In this document: one piece after another, positions 1 to 8,300 of the stretch
How the letters are laid out: each line of letters opens with the position of its first letter
How positions within the stretch are numbered: the first letter of the stretch is position 1
NCBI GenBank assembly: GCA_015904075.1
Contig: JABMDH010000215.1
Coordinates: 1 to 10,522 of the forward strand
Origin: Nitrospira sp.
GTDB lineage: Bacteria; Nitrospirota; Nitrospiria; Nitrospirales; Nitrospiraceae
Reading direction: 5' to 3'
DNA: 10,522 bases
The notes under the pieces: model-generated
Seen by the model: the letters and a program-made list of their open reading frames with translations, nothing else
The model's database searches: none
Told to the model about the DNA's origin: nothing
Translations under genes and position numbers: made by a program

Positions 1-762
1 AAGCGGCGGGACGGGCGGTTCGAGTGGCTGACGGCCCAGGACGGACCCCTTGTCGGTCCCATGCCGGGCATTGCCTTCAAGGAGAGCACGATCCAATTGG
101 CCCCGGGGGATGAGCTCTTTTTCTACACCGATGGAGTCACTGAAGCCGATAATGTCCGGCGCGAACTGTTTGGCAACGATCGGTTGAAAACGGTTCTTGA
201 CCAATCCCAGGCGGACTCGGTGGCTGAGCGCATCAGTGCGGTCATGACCGCGGTCAAAACCTTTGCCGCCGACGCCTCGCAAGCGGACGATATCACCATG
301 CTGGGGCTCCGGTATTACGGTCTCGCCCCGTCTGATGTGGCGGCGGCAGTCTTTTGTCAAACGATACCCAATCAATTGGCGGCCATTCCCGTTCTGCAGG
401 AGGCGTTTGAACTGTATGTGGCGCAATGGGCTGGGGCCAAGCCCCTGATCCCTACGCTCAATATGGCGCTGGATGATCTGCTCAATAATGTCGTGCAGTA
501 TGCTTTCCCCAATGATCCGACAGAGCATCATATCAAGGTGGAAGGCGATGTGCGCGATGGGTGCGTGATCTTGACCATTACAGACGATGGCATCCCCTTC
601 AACCCGTTGACAGTGGCGTCCCCGGATTTGTCGCAGCTGTTGCATGAGCGTGAGATTGGCGGATTGGGGATTCACCTGGTGCGTTTCATGTTTGACGAGG
701 TGTCATACCATCGCGCCGTAGGGCATAATGTTCTGACGGTGAAAAAGAGGTTGGTCAGCTGA
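1..762 (+). CDS. PP2C/SpoIIE-type phosphatase fused to RsbW-like ATPase (5'-truncated by window edge)
   Basis: The frame is open from base 1, so the start lies outside the window; 253 codons are visible. The first ~110 residues are the end of a SpoIIE/RsbU-like PP2C phosphatase domain: FFYTDGVTEA (about 118-147) and the later SQADDIT (about 274-294) carry the metal-binding aspartates of this family. The rest is a GHKL ATPase of the RsbW/SpoIIAB anti-sigma kinase type. The N-box ALDDLLNNVVQYAF lies near 466-507, the G1 box TDDGIPFNP near 580-606, and the glycine-rich GGLGIHLV near 658-681. In this family the phosphatase dephosphorylates, and the kinase phosphorylates, a STAS-domain antagonist, which controls a sigma factor or another output. 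Two STAS genes follow on the same strand, which fits. The ATG at 61 is internal because phosphatase-like sequence continues upstream. Any sensor or receiver domain at the N-terminus is not visible. Confidence 0.9.
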   Translation, partial: KRRDGRFEWLTAQDGPLVGPMPGIAFKESTIQLAPGDELFFYTDGVTEADNVRRELFGNDRLKTVLDQSQADSVAERISAVMTAVKTFAADASQADDITMLGLRYYGLAPSDVAAAVFCQTIPNQLAAIPVLQEAFELYVAQWAGAKPLIPTLNMALDDLLNNVVQYAFPNDPTEHHIKVEGDVRDGCVILTITDDGIPFNPLTVASPDLSQLLHEREIGGLGIHLVRFMFDEVSYHRAVGHNVLTVKKRLVS

Positions 763-859
763 TGCGACAGCTTCCATCAGACGGACCGGTGCGGCCTGGG
801 TCAAAGCGTACGAAGCCAGGCGGCTGCAATGATCGAGTCAAGACTGGAGGAGAGCGGAG

Positions 860-1204
860 ATGACCGTCGTCTCGCGTCAGAACGGGTCTGTCATGATTGT
901 CACTCCGCAGGGCCGGTTCGACTCGAACGGCGGGCCTGAAGTCGAGCGTATCCTGGCAGGTCACATCGAGCGTGGGGCAAGACAGGTTGTGCTTGATCTT
1001 TCTCAAATCGAGTATATTTCCTCGATTGGGCTGCGGGTGATCTTGAAAACGGCGATGGCCATGATTAAAAAGGGCGGAAGAGTGGTGCTCTGTGGAGGAA
1101 ACGATCACGTTCGTAAAGTGTTTCAATTGAGCGGAGTGATGATTATGAGCCTCCATGCTCCTACGCTTGAAGAGGCCATCTCAAAGGCACAAGAGGTGGC
1201 CTAG
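860..1204 (+). CDS. STAS-domain anti-sigma factor antagonist (first copy)
   Basis: This 114-residue single-domain protein matches the usual length of RsbV/SpoIIAA-type antagonists. The central VVLDLSQIEYISSIGLRVIL is the STAS beta-strand plus phosphorylation loop. By alignment with the RsbV pattern YMDSTG, S55 is the candidate phosphoserine. The aspartate that normally precedes it is replaced by S54, as in many diverged STAS antagonists. The ATG at 860 has a good ribosome-binding site (GGAGGAGAG, 846-854). The gene starts 97 bases after the phosphatase-kinase fusion on the same strand, so it is its likely substrate. Unphosphorylated antagonist would bind the kinase domain and free its target. 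The target sigma factor or effector is not in the window. Confidence 0.9.
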   Translation: MTVVSRQNGSVMIVTPQGRFDSNGGPEVERILAGHIERGARQVVLDLSQIEYISSIGLRVILKTAMAMIKKGGRVVLCGGNDHVRKVFQLSGVMIMSLHAPTLEEAISKAQEVA

Positions 1205-1410
1205 TACTCGATGCGATGTTGCGGAGAGCGGGTATCTACTTTTCGAAATTTGGGTTACTGTAGGTGAGGAGATTTAAGCGGGCGTGCGAAGTTAATATCG
1301 TCGGATGATCTGCGGCATAGCTGCGACGAGGCGGCTGTTTCTGTCTTTTCGTTGATTCGTCGCTCAATTCAGACTGAGTGGCAATTTTCAATAAGGAAAG
1401 GAGCGCAACA

Positions 1411-1794
1411 ATGGAGCAAGGAACTCGACACACGTTGATTGTGACCTCTCGGGAGAACGCAGGGGTTACCCTCGTCAGGATGCAGGGGAGTCTCTCCGCC
1501 ACCACTGCCGAACAGGGTAACAAGGAAATGAAAGAGATTCTGGACCAGGGGGCGAAAAAGGTCGTCATCAATCTGGCTGATATCGACTATATCAGCAGCG
1601 GCGGCATACGGGTGCTCATTCTCACGGGCAAGCAGCTCAATAATGTTCAAGGGGGGATGAAGATTGCCGGTGCGAAGGGGATGGTCAAAGAAGCTCTTGA
1701 GGCGAGCGGCTTTGATCTTCTGAGCCGCGTGTATGGAAACAACATTCAGCTGTATAATACAGAAGAAGAGGCCGTAGCCTCATTTAAACCCTAG
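1411..1794 (+). CDS. STAS-domain anti-sigma factor antagonist (second copy)
   Basis: This 127-residue STAS protein has the core VVINLADIDYISSGGIRVLI. S63, before GGI, is the candidate phosphoserine. I chose the ATG at 1411 over the in-frame GTG at 1378 because AAGGAAAGGAG (1393-1403) sits 7 bases upstream of it and the STAS fold starts only at about residue 8. It is clearly paralogous in fold to the 860-1204 protein but well diverged, so the duplication is not recent. The spacer to the first STAS gene is about 206 bases, so it may have its own promoter; I could not identify a convincing one. It probably acts in the same partner-switching circuit, either as a second substrate of the upstream kinase/phosphatase or as an antagonist for a different kinase. 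Confidence 0.9.
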   Translation: MEQGTRHTLIVTSRENAGVTLVRMQGSLSATTAEQGNKEMKEILDQGAKKVVINLADIDYISSGGIRVLILTGKQLNNVQGGMKIAGAKGMVKEALEASGFDLLSRVYGNNIQLYNTEEEAVASFKP

Positions 1795-1824
1795 AACGTG
1801 TGCCTCAGTGCCACAGGGTTACGA

Positions 1825-1871
1825 TCCTGACCTCAGTTTGGCTCAAATATATGGGGGTCGGGAGTCCTTTT
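1825..1871 (+). terminator. Weak terminator-like hairpin after second STAS gene
   Basis: TCCTGACC (1825-1832) can pair with GGTCGGGA (1856-1863), eight pairs including one U-G, and a short T run (1868-1871) follows. The 23-base loop is long and the T run is broken, so this is only a possible terminator 30 bases past the STAS stop codon. Confidence 0.25.
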
Positions 1872-1995
1872 CCGCAGGTAATCGCGTTCTCTCCGGCCAT
1901 CGCTCGGGCCATTCTGTCTTGTCGAGCGGGTCTTCGTTGAGCAATATTCTGGTTCGCTGGATTCGTGTTAGATCACATCTCAAGAGAGTATCATT

Positions 1996-2145
1996 GTGAA
2001 ACAGGGCTATCGGTTGATCGTGGTCGATAAGGCCGGTGTGTTGGTCTCTGAGTTCCAACTCACAGAGCAGGCATTGGCTCAACCGGATGCATTTGTTGCG
2101 GCGCTTAAGCAGTCGATCGAAGACATTGAAGAGCAAGAGCCCTAA
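1996..2145 (+). CDS. Small hypothetical protein, 49 residues
   Basis: A GTG start at 1996 is preceded by AGAGAG (1983-1988) at a workable 7-base spacing. It opens a 49-residue frame that starts MKQGYRLIVVDKAGVLVSEF and ends DIEEQEP. The N-terminal half alternates hydrophobic residues as a beta hairpin would (YRLIVVD, GVLVSEF). The C-terminal half looks like an acidic amphipathic helix (DAFVAALKQSIEDIEEQE). An in-frame TAG at 1969 limits the start, and GTG is the first usable codon after it. No signal peptide or membrane segment is present. I do not recognise the family. The coherent predicted fold and ribosome-binding site argue that it is real, but its size keeps the call tentative. Confidence 0.55.
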   Translation: MKQGYRLIVVDKAGVLVSEFQLTEQALAQPDAFVAALKQSIEDIEEQEP

Positions 2146-2220
2146 CCCGCATTACCCATGAGTGTTTCTGCTGCTAGCGCCGATCCACTACTCCGTTTGT
2201 GTCGCTCGTATCTTGTGAAG

Positions 2221-2284
2221 CGTGACGCGTAGAGTTACAAGAGTATTTCTGTATCGGATTTTTGTTTACGAGATACGCGTCACG
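2221..2284. repeat. Perfect 11-bp inverted repeat in spacer
   Basis: CGTGACGCGTA at 2221-2231 is the exact reverse complement of TACGCGTCACG at 2274-2284, with 42 bases between the arms. The spacer contains TATTTCTGTATCGG and a run of five T. The octamer GCGTCACG within the arms occurs again at 2580-2587. The arms could be paired operator half-sites or a long cruciform or hairpin. No coding frame explains them. Confidence 0.6.
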
Positions 2285-2318
2285 ATCAACGCGGCTTCAT
2301 GCAATTTCATCCCTCGAC

Positions 2319-2334
2319 TGCCGGTCGACCGGCA
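2319..2334. promoter_or_regulatory. Perfect 16-bp palindrome, candidate operator
   Basis: TGCCGGTCGACCGGCA reads identically on both strands. It ends 8 bases before the ribosome-binding site (GAGGTG, 2342-2347) of the small membrane protein gene starting at 2352. Its position and perfect dyad symmetry suit a dimeric repressor site or a stable hairpin in the mRNA leader. No regulator gene for it is visible. Confidence 0.45.
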
Positions 2335-2351
2335 CATGGCTGAGGTGTAAC

Positions 2352-2540
2352 ATGCGGGGCATGGCGCTGCGCGGGAAATTATTGGCTGCTCTCGGGGTGG
2401 CACTCATTGCCCTAGCTCTGTTCGTCAACTGGGCACCGCCGAGTGAGCCCAGTCTTCCCGAGACCAAGTCGTTTCTCCTCTTTCTGGGCGCAACCGTCAT
2501 CATGGCAGGAGTGATTGTCGTATTGCTGCGCGAGCCATGA
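2352..2540 (+). CDS. Small two-helix membrane protein, hypothetical
   Basis: This is a 62-residue protein starting at the ATG at 2352, chosen because GAGGTG lies at 2342-2347. The frame stays open upstream to 2262, but that part reads as non-coding and contains the palindrome. An ATG at 2361 is an alternative. After a short basic N-terminus (MRGMALRGK) come a membrane helix (about residues 10-25, LLAALGVALIALALFV), a proline-rich loop (NWAPPSEPSLPETK) and a second helix (about 40-58, FLLFLGATVIMAGVIVVLL), then a short basic/acidic tail. Both termini are predicted to be cytoplasmic by the positive-inside rule. No family is recognised. The next gene on the same strand also encodes a membrane protein, 93 bases downstream. 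Confidence 0.7.
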   Translation: MRGMALRGKLLAALGVALIALALFVNWAPPSEPSLPETKSFLLFLGATVIMAGVIVVLLREP

Positions 2541-2633
2541 GACACGGTCATCGATAAGCAGAGTCAGTAGCCGACTTGAGCGTCACGCTGGTTGAGGGAC
2601 CGTCTTGAGCCGGGGTGTTCCGGGTTGTGAACT

Positions 2634-3419
2634 ATGTCGCACAACGATCACCACAATATTGAATTGGCCCGTGACGGGGCTCGGCGGATTATCGAGCACG
2701 CGCCAAAAGTAATGGCAGGTTTGGCCGGAATCGGTGGCTTGGCGTATCTCGCGGGAGCCATCTATACGAGATCCTATTTTTCGGAATTCGGGGCCTCATG
2801 GATCTTGGACGAGGTTCCGATGGCGACCTATTTTGGCCAGAGTTGGATTCCACTCCTCCTGATTCTCTTTTTCGTCTACCTGGCCACGACGAACCTCGCT
2901 GTGATTGAGCACAGAGGTAATCTGACCGAGAGCACGCGGTTCAAAATATCGGTGGCTATCGTCCATTATGGTCCGTGGCTCGTCATCATGCTCTTAGCGA
3001 GTACCACACTGCTCAGCACATTCGATTACGTCGCAGCTGTCATTGTTTTTTCGGTCGTGTCCGTTATCATGTTGCTGCTGTTGTGTAGCTCGGCGCTGGA
3101 ACTCATTGCCGTGCGATTGAGCAAGGCGGACCAGAGCATCGACCTGTCGATGGCGTACCTCTCGTTCGCTGTGATTGCCGTCGGCCTCTACATTATCCCT
3201 GTACAGCTTGGTGTGAACTGGGCACGGGCCGATAAACTAGCAACATCCGCTTTGCTGAGGGTATATCTACGCGGTGATGAAGTGACGGAGTACAAGTTGC
3301 TGTTTTCAGTCGGGGAGCGGCTCTATGTCTTTCCGACCAGGTACGAGGGGGACCATCCACCGGTCAGAACCGCTGCCGCAGCCGACCTCAGATTTGTACA
3401 GCCGGCGATCTCTCCGTGA
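2634..3419 (+). CDS. Five-helix integral membrane protein, hypothetical
   Basis: This is a 261-residue protein with a histidine-rich N-terminus (MSHNDHHNIE). Five hydrophobic segments lie at about residues 26-45, 68-90, 106-128, 133-157 and 172-193. About 65 polar C-terminal residues follow, of mixed beta character (LRGDEVTEYKLLFSVGERLYVFPTRYEG). I see no transporter, protease or channel signature and do not recognise the family. The C-terminal part resembles a small soluble sensor or interaction domain, which is speculation. The ribosome-binding site is weak (GTTGTGA upstream), so the start is the least certain part; M27 is a poor alternative because it would remove part of the first helix. 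The gene converges with the - strand flavoprotein, leaving 63 bases between stop codons. Confidence 0.8.
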   Translation: MSHNDHHNIELARDGARRIIEHAPKVMAGLAGIGGLAYLAGAIYTRSYFSEFGASWILDEVPMATYFGQSWIPLLLILFFVYLATTNLAVIEHRGNLTESTRFKISVAIVHYGPWLVIMLLASTTLLSTFDYVAAVIVFSVVSVIMLLLLCSSALELIAVRLSKADQSIDLSMAYLSFAVIAVGLYIIPVQLGVNWARADKLATSALLRVYLRGDEVTEYKLLFSVGERLYVFPTRYEGDHPPVRTAAAADLRFVQPAISP

Positions 3420-3482
3420 TCCATGCGGTATGGTCCATGTGAGTTGATCGAGGAGTGATTGGTATGGGACAAGAATGTCGTC

Positions 3483-4739
3483 TTAAGAACCGGCGGCTGC
3501 TCTTCCAGCCAGCCGTCCTGTCGCCCAGGCCCATTGGAAGTTGAAGCCTCCGATGCGGCCGTCGCAGTCCAGAATTTCGCCGACGAAATACAAACCCGGC
3601 GTAAGCTTCGATTCCATCGTCCGAAAGTTGATCTCTTCAAGCGGCACACCGCCTGCAGTCACTTCCGCGTAGTTCCATCCACGATCGCGCACAATGGGAA
3701 ATGGAAACTTCGTGAGCAGAGTAAGGAGATGGTCCCGGTCGTTCCGTGACAGTTGCGCAATGGCTGCCTGGCCGTCGCACGTCGCATGCTGGCTGAGCGA
3801 TTCGGCTAATCGCTGGGGAAGCCGCTGAGCAAGAGTTTTGACCAGTGTTCGGCGAGGATGGACCCGCGCCTCCTCTATCAACCATTCCCGCACGACTTCC
3901 TGAGTGCAGCCTGGGACAAAGTTCCCGAGGACCGATGCGGTGTCATTCTGTTTCTGTGCCAGACACCAGAACCGGCTCGCGTCCATCACCACCGGTCCGC
4001 TAATGCCGAAATGGGTCCAGAGCAAGCTGCCGGTTCGAGTATCGACGATTGTCCCGTTCACGATCGTGGTGAGTTCAACCTCGTGAGAGAGCCCGGAGAG
4101 TTTGTTGTGAAACATACGGTCATCCAGCACCAGCGGGACGAGTGCCGGGACGGTCGCAGTCACATGGTGGCCCATTTGTCTCGCCAGCTCGTACCCGAAA
4201 CCATCGCTGCCTGATTTGGGGAGAGATCGGCCGCCGGTGGCCAGGAGGAGTCGATTTGCAACGAGAGTTCCATGAGTATGATGCACCCGGAAGCCCGCCT
4301 CCCCTCCAGTGGCTGGTTCGATCGCGTGAACACGATGGTCCTGACGAATTTCCACACCCAACTGACGACAACGCTCAACGAGCGCATTCAGGACAGTCCG
4401 TGATTTGTTAGTGACAGGAAAGAGCTTGCCGGTTTCTTCACGCTTGAGTTCGACGCCCATCGAAGCAAACCACTTGATGGTGTCTTCAATGAAAAACGCG
4501 GCCAGCACATTCTTGATGATCCGGCGATTGCCGAAGAAATCGGTTGGGGCCATGACTTCGTGCGTGACATTGCAGCGCCCGCCGCCGGACACGAGAATTT
4601 TTGCGCCGATGGTCTGTGCGCCGTCCAGGAGGAGAATCCGAAGGGCGTCGGCGGGTTTCGCTCGCTCTGCGGCTGCGATGGCAGCAGCAAGTCCTGCCGC
4701 TCCCGCTCCGACAATACAGATATCAACGGTTTGATCCAT
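3483..4739 (-). CDS. HI0933/BaiN-type NAD(P)/FAD-dependent oxidoreductase
   Basis: This is a 418-residue flavoprotein of the HI0933 (YhiN, BaiN/RdsA) family. The Rossmann motif IVGAGAAGLAAA (GxGxxG at residues 11-16) and an acidic residue at the end of the second strand (D39) bind FAD. The family motif SGGGRCNVTH is at 51-60, and LLLATGGRSLPKSGSDG is the mid-protein ATG-type motif. The C-terminal GEILDCDGRIGGFNFQWAW (387-405) is the typical closing FAD-contact segment. Length is normal and there is no truncation. The ATG at 4739 is preferred; a GTG at 4748 would add three residues, and AAGGA upstream fits neither perfectly. Family members include reductases of unsaturated bile-acid intermediates, but the substrate here cannot be read from sequence. 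It is last in a same-strand row after the helicase and the 160-residue protein. Confidence 0.92.
   Translation of the reverse strand: MDQTVDICIVGAGAAGLAAAIAAAERAKPADALRILLLDGAQTIGAKILVSGGGRCNVTHEVMAPTDFFGNRRIIKNVLAAFFIEDTIKWFASMGVELKREETGKLFPVTNKSRTVLNALVERCRQLGVEIRQDHRVHAIEPATGGEAGFRVHHTHGTLVANRLLLATGGRSLPKSGSDGFGYELARQMGHHVTATVPALVPLVLDDRMFHNKLSGLSHEVELTTIVNGTIVDTRTGSLLWTHFGISGPVVMDASRFWCLAQKQNDTASVLGNFVPGCTQEVVREWLIEEARVHPRRTLVKTLAQRLPQRLAESLSQHATCDGQAAIAQLSRNDRDHLLTLLTKFPFPIVRDRGWNYAEVTAGGVPLEEINFRTMESKLTPGLYFVGEILDCDGRIGGFNFQWAWATGRLAGRAAAGS
4693..4716 (-). repeat. 24-bp direct repeat, copy within flavoprotein start
   Basis: These 24 bases encode the IVGAGAAG turn of the intact flavoprotein. 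They match 10026-10049 in the same orientation at 23 of 24 positions. The two copies bracket the helicase gene and the 160-residue gene. Part of the match may come from shared codon choice in a conserved motif. Confidence 0.6.
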
Positions 4740-4762
4740 TATCGGCACAGGTCCTTGCCCTT

Positions 4763-4784
4763 GTCTGTAAAGGTTGAGACAGAC
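4763..4784. other. Small inverted repeat between flavoprotein and 160-residue gene
   Basis: GTCTGT (4763-4768) and ACAGAC (4779-4784) are exact complements with a 10-base loop. They lie in the 63-base spacer before the flavoprotein start. No T run follows on either strand, so this is not a clear terminator. It might affect translation or mark an RNA-processing site between the two genes. Confidence 0.25.
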
Positions 4785-4802
4785 GGATCTGTGATGATGA
4801 AT

Positions 4803-5285
4803 CTACTTCTTGGCCTGAGTTTCAATCTGAAAGGTGACTTGCCTGAAATATCCAATCGTGTGACTCGCTTGCTGCGCCTGTGTGCGGAATTTCAATATTT
4901 GGGGAGTGGTATGAAACTGGACGGTACTCCATCCTAGACTCATGATTTTGGGACACATTGCCTTTGGCAATTGCATACGGATGGCCAGATGATCAGGAGG
5001 CGGCTCGTCAAAATAACAAATCTCGCCGATGTAGGGCCCATCGAGCTCCGTGATCGTGGGGTCTGCTGCTTGTTCGTCAGTAAAGGTGACGGTAATCTCG
5101 GCTGAGATTTGAGCGGGAGGTTTAAGATTTCCACGAATCTGACCATAGTGCATTTCGGTGACGCGACCGGAAAGCACTACGTGTTCGTGATACACCGTTT
5201 CAGAGGTTTTGGTCAGGCCAAGGGATACACGACTGACCACTCTCTCAATCAAACAGGTGAACGGGTCTAAGGTTGTCGGAGACAT
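4803..5285 (-). CDS. Hypothetical protein, 160 residues, follows the helicase-nuclease gene
   Basis: I do not recognise this protein. It has no signal peptide, membrane helix, cysteine cluster or nucleotide-binding motif. Composition and pattern suggest mainly beta structure: alternating hydrophobic strands such as HEHVVLSGRVTEM, AQISAEITVTFTD, YIGEICYFDE, HLAIRMQLP, STVQFHTT and RQVTFQIET. An acidic stretch (TFTDEQAADPTITELDGP) and a YFDEPPPDH turn lie in the middle. The start at 5285 is the first ATG but lacks a clear ribosome-binding site. It lies 44 bases after the helicase stop on the same strand, so co-transcription and possibly translational coupling are plausible. It could be an accessory subunit of the helicase-nuclease or an unrelated housekeeping gene; position is the only evidence for the first. 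Confidence 0.7.
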   Translation of the reverse strand: MSPTTLDPFTCLIERVVSRVSLGLTKTSETVYHEHVVLSGRVTEMHYGQIRGNLKPPAQISAEITVTFTDEQAADPTITELDGPYIGEICYFDEPPPDHLAIRMQLPKAMCPKIMSLGWSTVQFHTTPQILKFRTQAQQASHTIGYFRQVTFQIETQAKK

Positions 5286-5329
5286 ATTCGCTGGATAAAG
5301 TTTCTAGTTATCGAGGGTGTGTGGTCGAA

Positions 5330-8300
5330 TTAGGCCCCACCTAAGGTACTGCTTGGCCGTGGGGCCCAGCGTCGTTTCTCCACCAAGGTTGGTGCTTGGT
5401 AGAGTGCTCCAACTGGCTCAATGCCCATTAAGGCCAGTTCCTTCAGCAGCTCATTAAAGACGTCCTCACGGTGCAAAGTCCACGTGGAGGCAAAACACCG
5501 CCAGAATCGCCATCCGGCCCGCTCGAGAATGCGCTGGCGACTCATATCGTGCGGCCAGCGGTCAGGACCGTGAAACTCATCACCATCGCATTCGATCGCC
5601 AGCCGAGCATCGCCTGCCCCTTCCACCACCATATCGATGCGATACGCGCCCGTTTTCACTTGCGGGAGGACGCGATACCCCTTATCAGAGAGGGCGCTGA
5701 ACACCTGTTTCTCAAATCCAGACTCACACCGCTCAATTAACCGATTCGTTTCTTCCTGATTTGTCACCAGCGGCTTGTCGAAATGCGAGAGCAGGGTCAT
5801 GCGCAGATCCTTATCGGAAAGCGCACTCGTCTGCACAGACCGGACGAGATACATGCGGTCTCGTGCCCGAGACGCCGCCACGTTAAACCGCTGATCAAAC
5901 ATGTTCCCTGACACAGCTTTGCAATTCGCTGCATCCACGACCAGGGAGAGAAACATGATATCGCGCTCGCTACCTTGAAATGTGCGGGCATCGCCACACT
6001 CAAATCGGCGGCGGATGAGTTCTGGCCCCTTGCACCGTTGACGCACGATTGTATCAATATGCTTGGCTTGATCGATCCCGAGCAGTGAGACAACCCCGAT
6101 GGTCCGGTTCACAAATCGCTCATCGTTCAGAATCGTCTCGATCTCCTCGGCAATAGCCTGCGCCTCATACGCATTACAATCGCGCTGATCTCGCACCCCC
6201 CCTTCAACATACAAGTCCACCAATGGAGGCTCGATCCGTTCACTCGCTTTGGGAATTCTCAAAGGGCGGATCCCTCCTCGATAGAACACGCGGTTGGAAT
6301 AAGCAATGATGGGCGGCACACACCGAAAGTGTTCGCGCAACATAACTTGCTCCGCGGCAAACACACGAGCAGCGAGATCGTATAGAGACTTCTCCGGAGT
6401 CATCTCGGTTCCGTACGGCTGCTCAGTCAGAAAACGGGACTTCAGCTCTCGAATCCGCTCGCCAGCTGTGAAACCGGCATCTGGTGAGACCTGCTTGTCG
6501 TCACCGACCACCAGAATCTTTTTCCCACGTAAGATTGCCGGTAGTGCCCATAAATCGGATTGGCTCGCTTCATCGACAACCACCAAGTCAAATGCGCCAA
6601 TATCCGCCGGCATCGCTTCGGAAATTCGGGCATGGCTCATGATCCAACAGGGGACTGCGCCCGCCGCATCCGTCATCGCATCGCGAGCATCTCGACGATA
6701 TCGCGTCGCGTTTGGGCCGGTCCCTTGCCCAATCCTGCGAATGGCGGTCGCATATCCCGCCAACGCCTGGAGAACCTTGGGCGTCGCGTTCCGTTTCGTA
6801 GCAACCCAGGCAGCTTTTGCCACTACCTCCCGATAAAGCCGCGCCAATCCACTTTCCAACTCCTGGCGCCGCGTCGCCAAAGTACGCAGTTCCCGGCGTG
6901 AGTCAATTCCCTCTAAATGCGTTGACATTCGTGCCCAATTCCATGCCTCTCGCCAGTTCACGGGGAAGACGGTGTCATCCCCCGATGTTGTCATGGGCGT
7001 GATACGAAGCCGCGCCGCCAATTTCGGAGCGCCTGCCTCTTCAAGGCGAGTGGTCAGATCTCGAACAGTGGTAAGCGGGTGAGACAGGTTCGCAAGACGT
7101 GTCAGCTCCGCGAGTAACTCGGCATAACTGTCGACGACCTGTTCGGCAGGGATCTCAGGATTTCCGAGGGTGTGATGGAGAAATGTACGGAGTCGTTCAG
7201 AGATCGGCCCTGTTTTACCTGCGAGTTTCTCCCGTAGTGTGGCAAACTCGGTGGTTGCCCGAGCCAGGTCGGCTTTGCTGAGATGTTTTAGTAACTGGTC
7301 TCGGACCATCTTTAATTCAGCCGCTGTGCCAGAGAGGGCCTTGGCGGGGGGTCGTACAAACACAGCTTCCGCTTGTTTTGGGAGGACGACATCGTAGTGC
7401 GTACCTAATCGATGAGCCTTCTGCGCGGTCATCGCCACCACTTCGATTTCTCGCAGAACATTTCCGCGACCGTTCAGCGTGGGAATCGACAGGTCAGGCG
7501 CCACATGGTTCCACCGTGTCGTAAACGATACCACCTCTTCGTGCAGATCTAGATAGCGAAGGATGTGCGTCCAATCATCAGCGCTCTGAGGGGCCAGTCC
7601 ATCAATGCGCACATTTGTGAGATGAGCCTTTGCCTCGCCTTGGCCAAATGACATCAGGCCAAAGGGCTTACCATCTGATGCTCCACGCGTGACGGCCTCA
7701 CGGGTTTTGGGAGAGGTTAGTCCCGCATTGGGAAATTCGACGGGACGCTTGAGGAATTCGGCTCGAGCCTTGATGAGTCGCTCTAGATCGGTAAAGAGTG
7801 CTTCAAAGGCTTGTCGCTCAGAAGCATACGAATCCACTCTACACTTCGTACGAAGCACTTCCGGCCAGCCATCGCCAACCCCATCCACCGTCTCCGCCAG
7901 CGCAATCGCCTCCTCGACACAGGCCACCAGTTCACGAGCAGCTTGGAGCACTTCCGGCGTCATGGCTTTCAACGGAAGAAGCATACCTGTAGCTACCTCG
8001 GTCTCAATCACCTTCATCCGCGACAGCACGTCATGCAACGTGGACATTTTTGCAATCGACATAAAATCGTCTGCAGAAGGTATCACGGCCTGGATATACA
8101 CTAAGTCATTCCCAAGCGTCCGCCGCGCGGTTCGTAACATCCCGGCTTCTTCCTCCGAGAGGGGTGGTGCTTGGTTCGCTGTGAGCGTGACAGGGTCATC
8201 GAACCATCCAAATCGTTCCTCGCCAGAAACGACTAGTTCTGCCAGCTTCTGTGCGCGTCGTTCGACTCCGTCAATTGTGACATTCGAAAGTTGTGCCACG

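Noticed and set aside
794..821. 6-bp inverted repeat GCCTGG...CCAGGC after the phosphatase-kinase gene
   Set aside because: The loop is 16 bases, no T run follows, and the next STAS gene is probably co-transcribed, so it is unlikely to be a terminator.
755..1156. 133-codon - strand frame over the first STAS gene
   Set aside because: It is antisense to a clear STAS domain, its translation has no recognisable pattern, and it overlaps the end of the phosphatase-kinase gene.
1808..1999. 63-codon + frame between the second STAS gene and the 49-residue gene
   Set aside because: It is rich in Ser, Gly and Arg without structure, has no ribosome-binding site, and covers the possible terminator hairpin.
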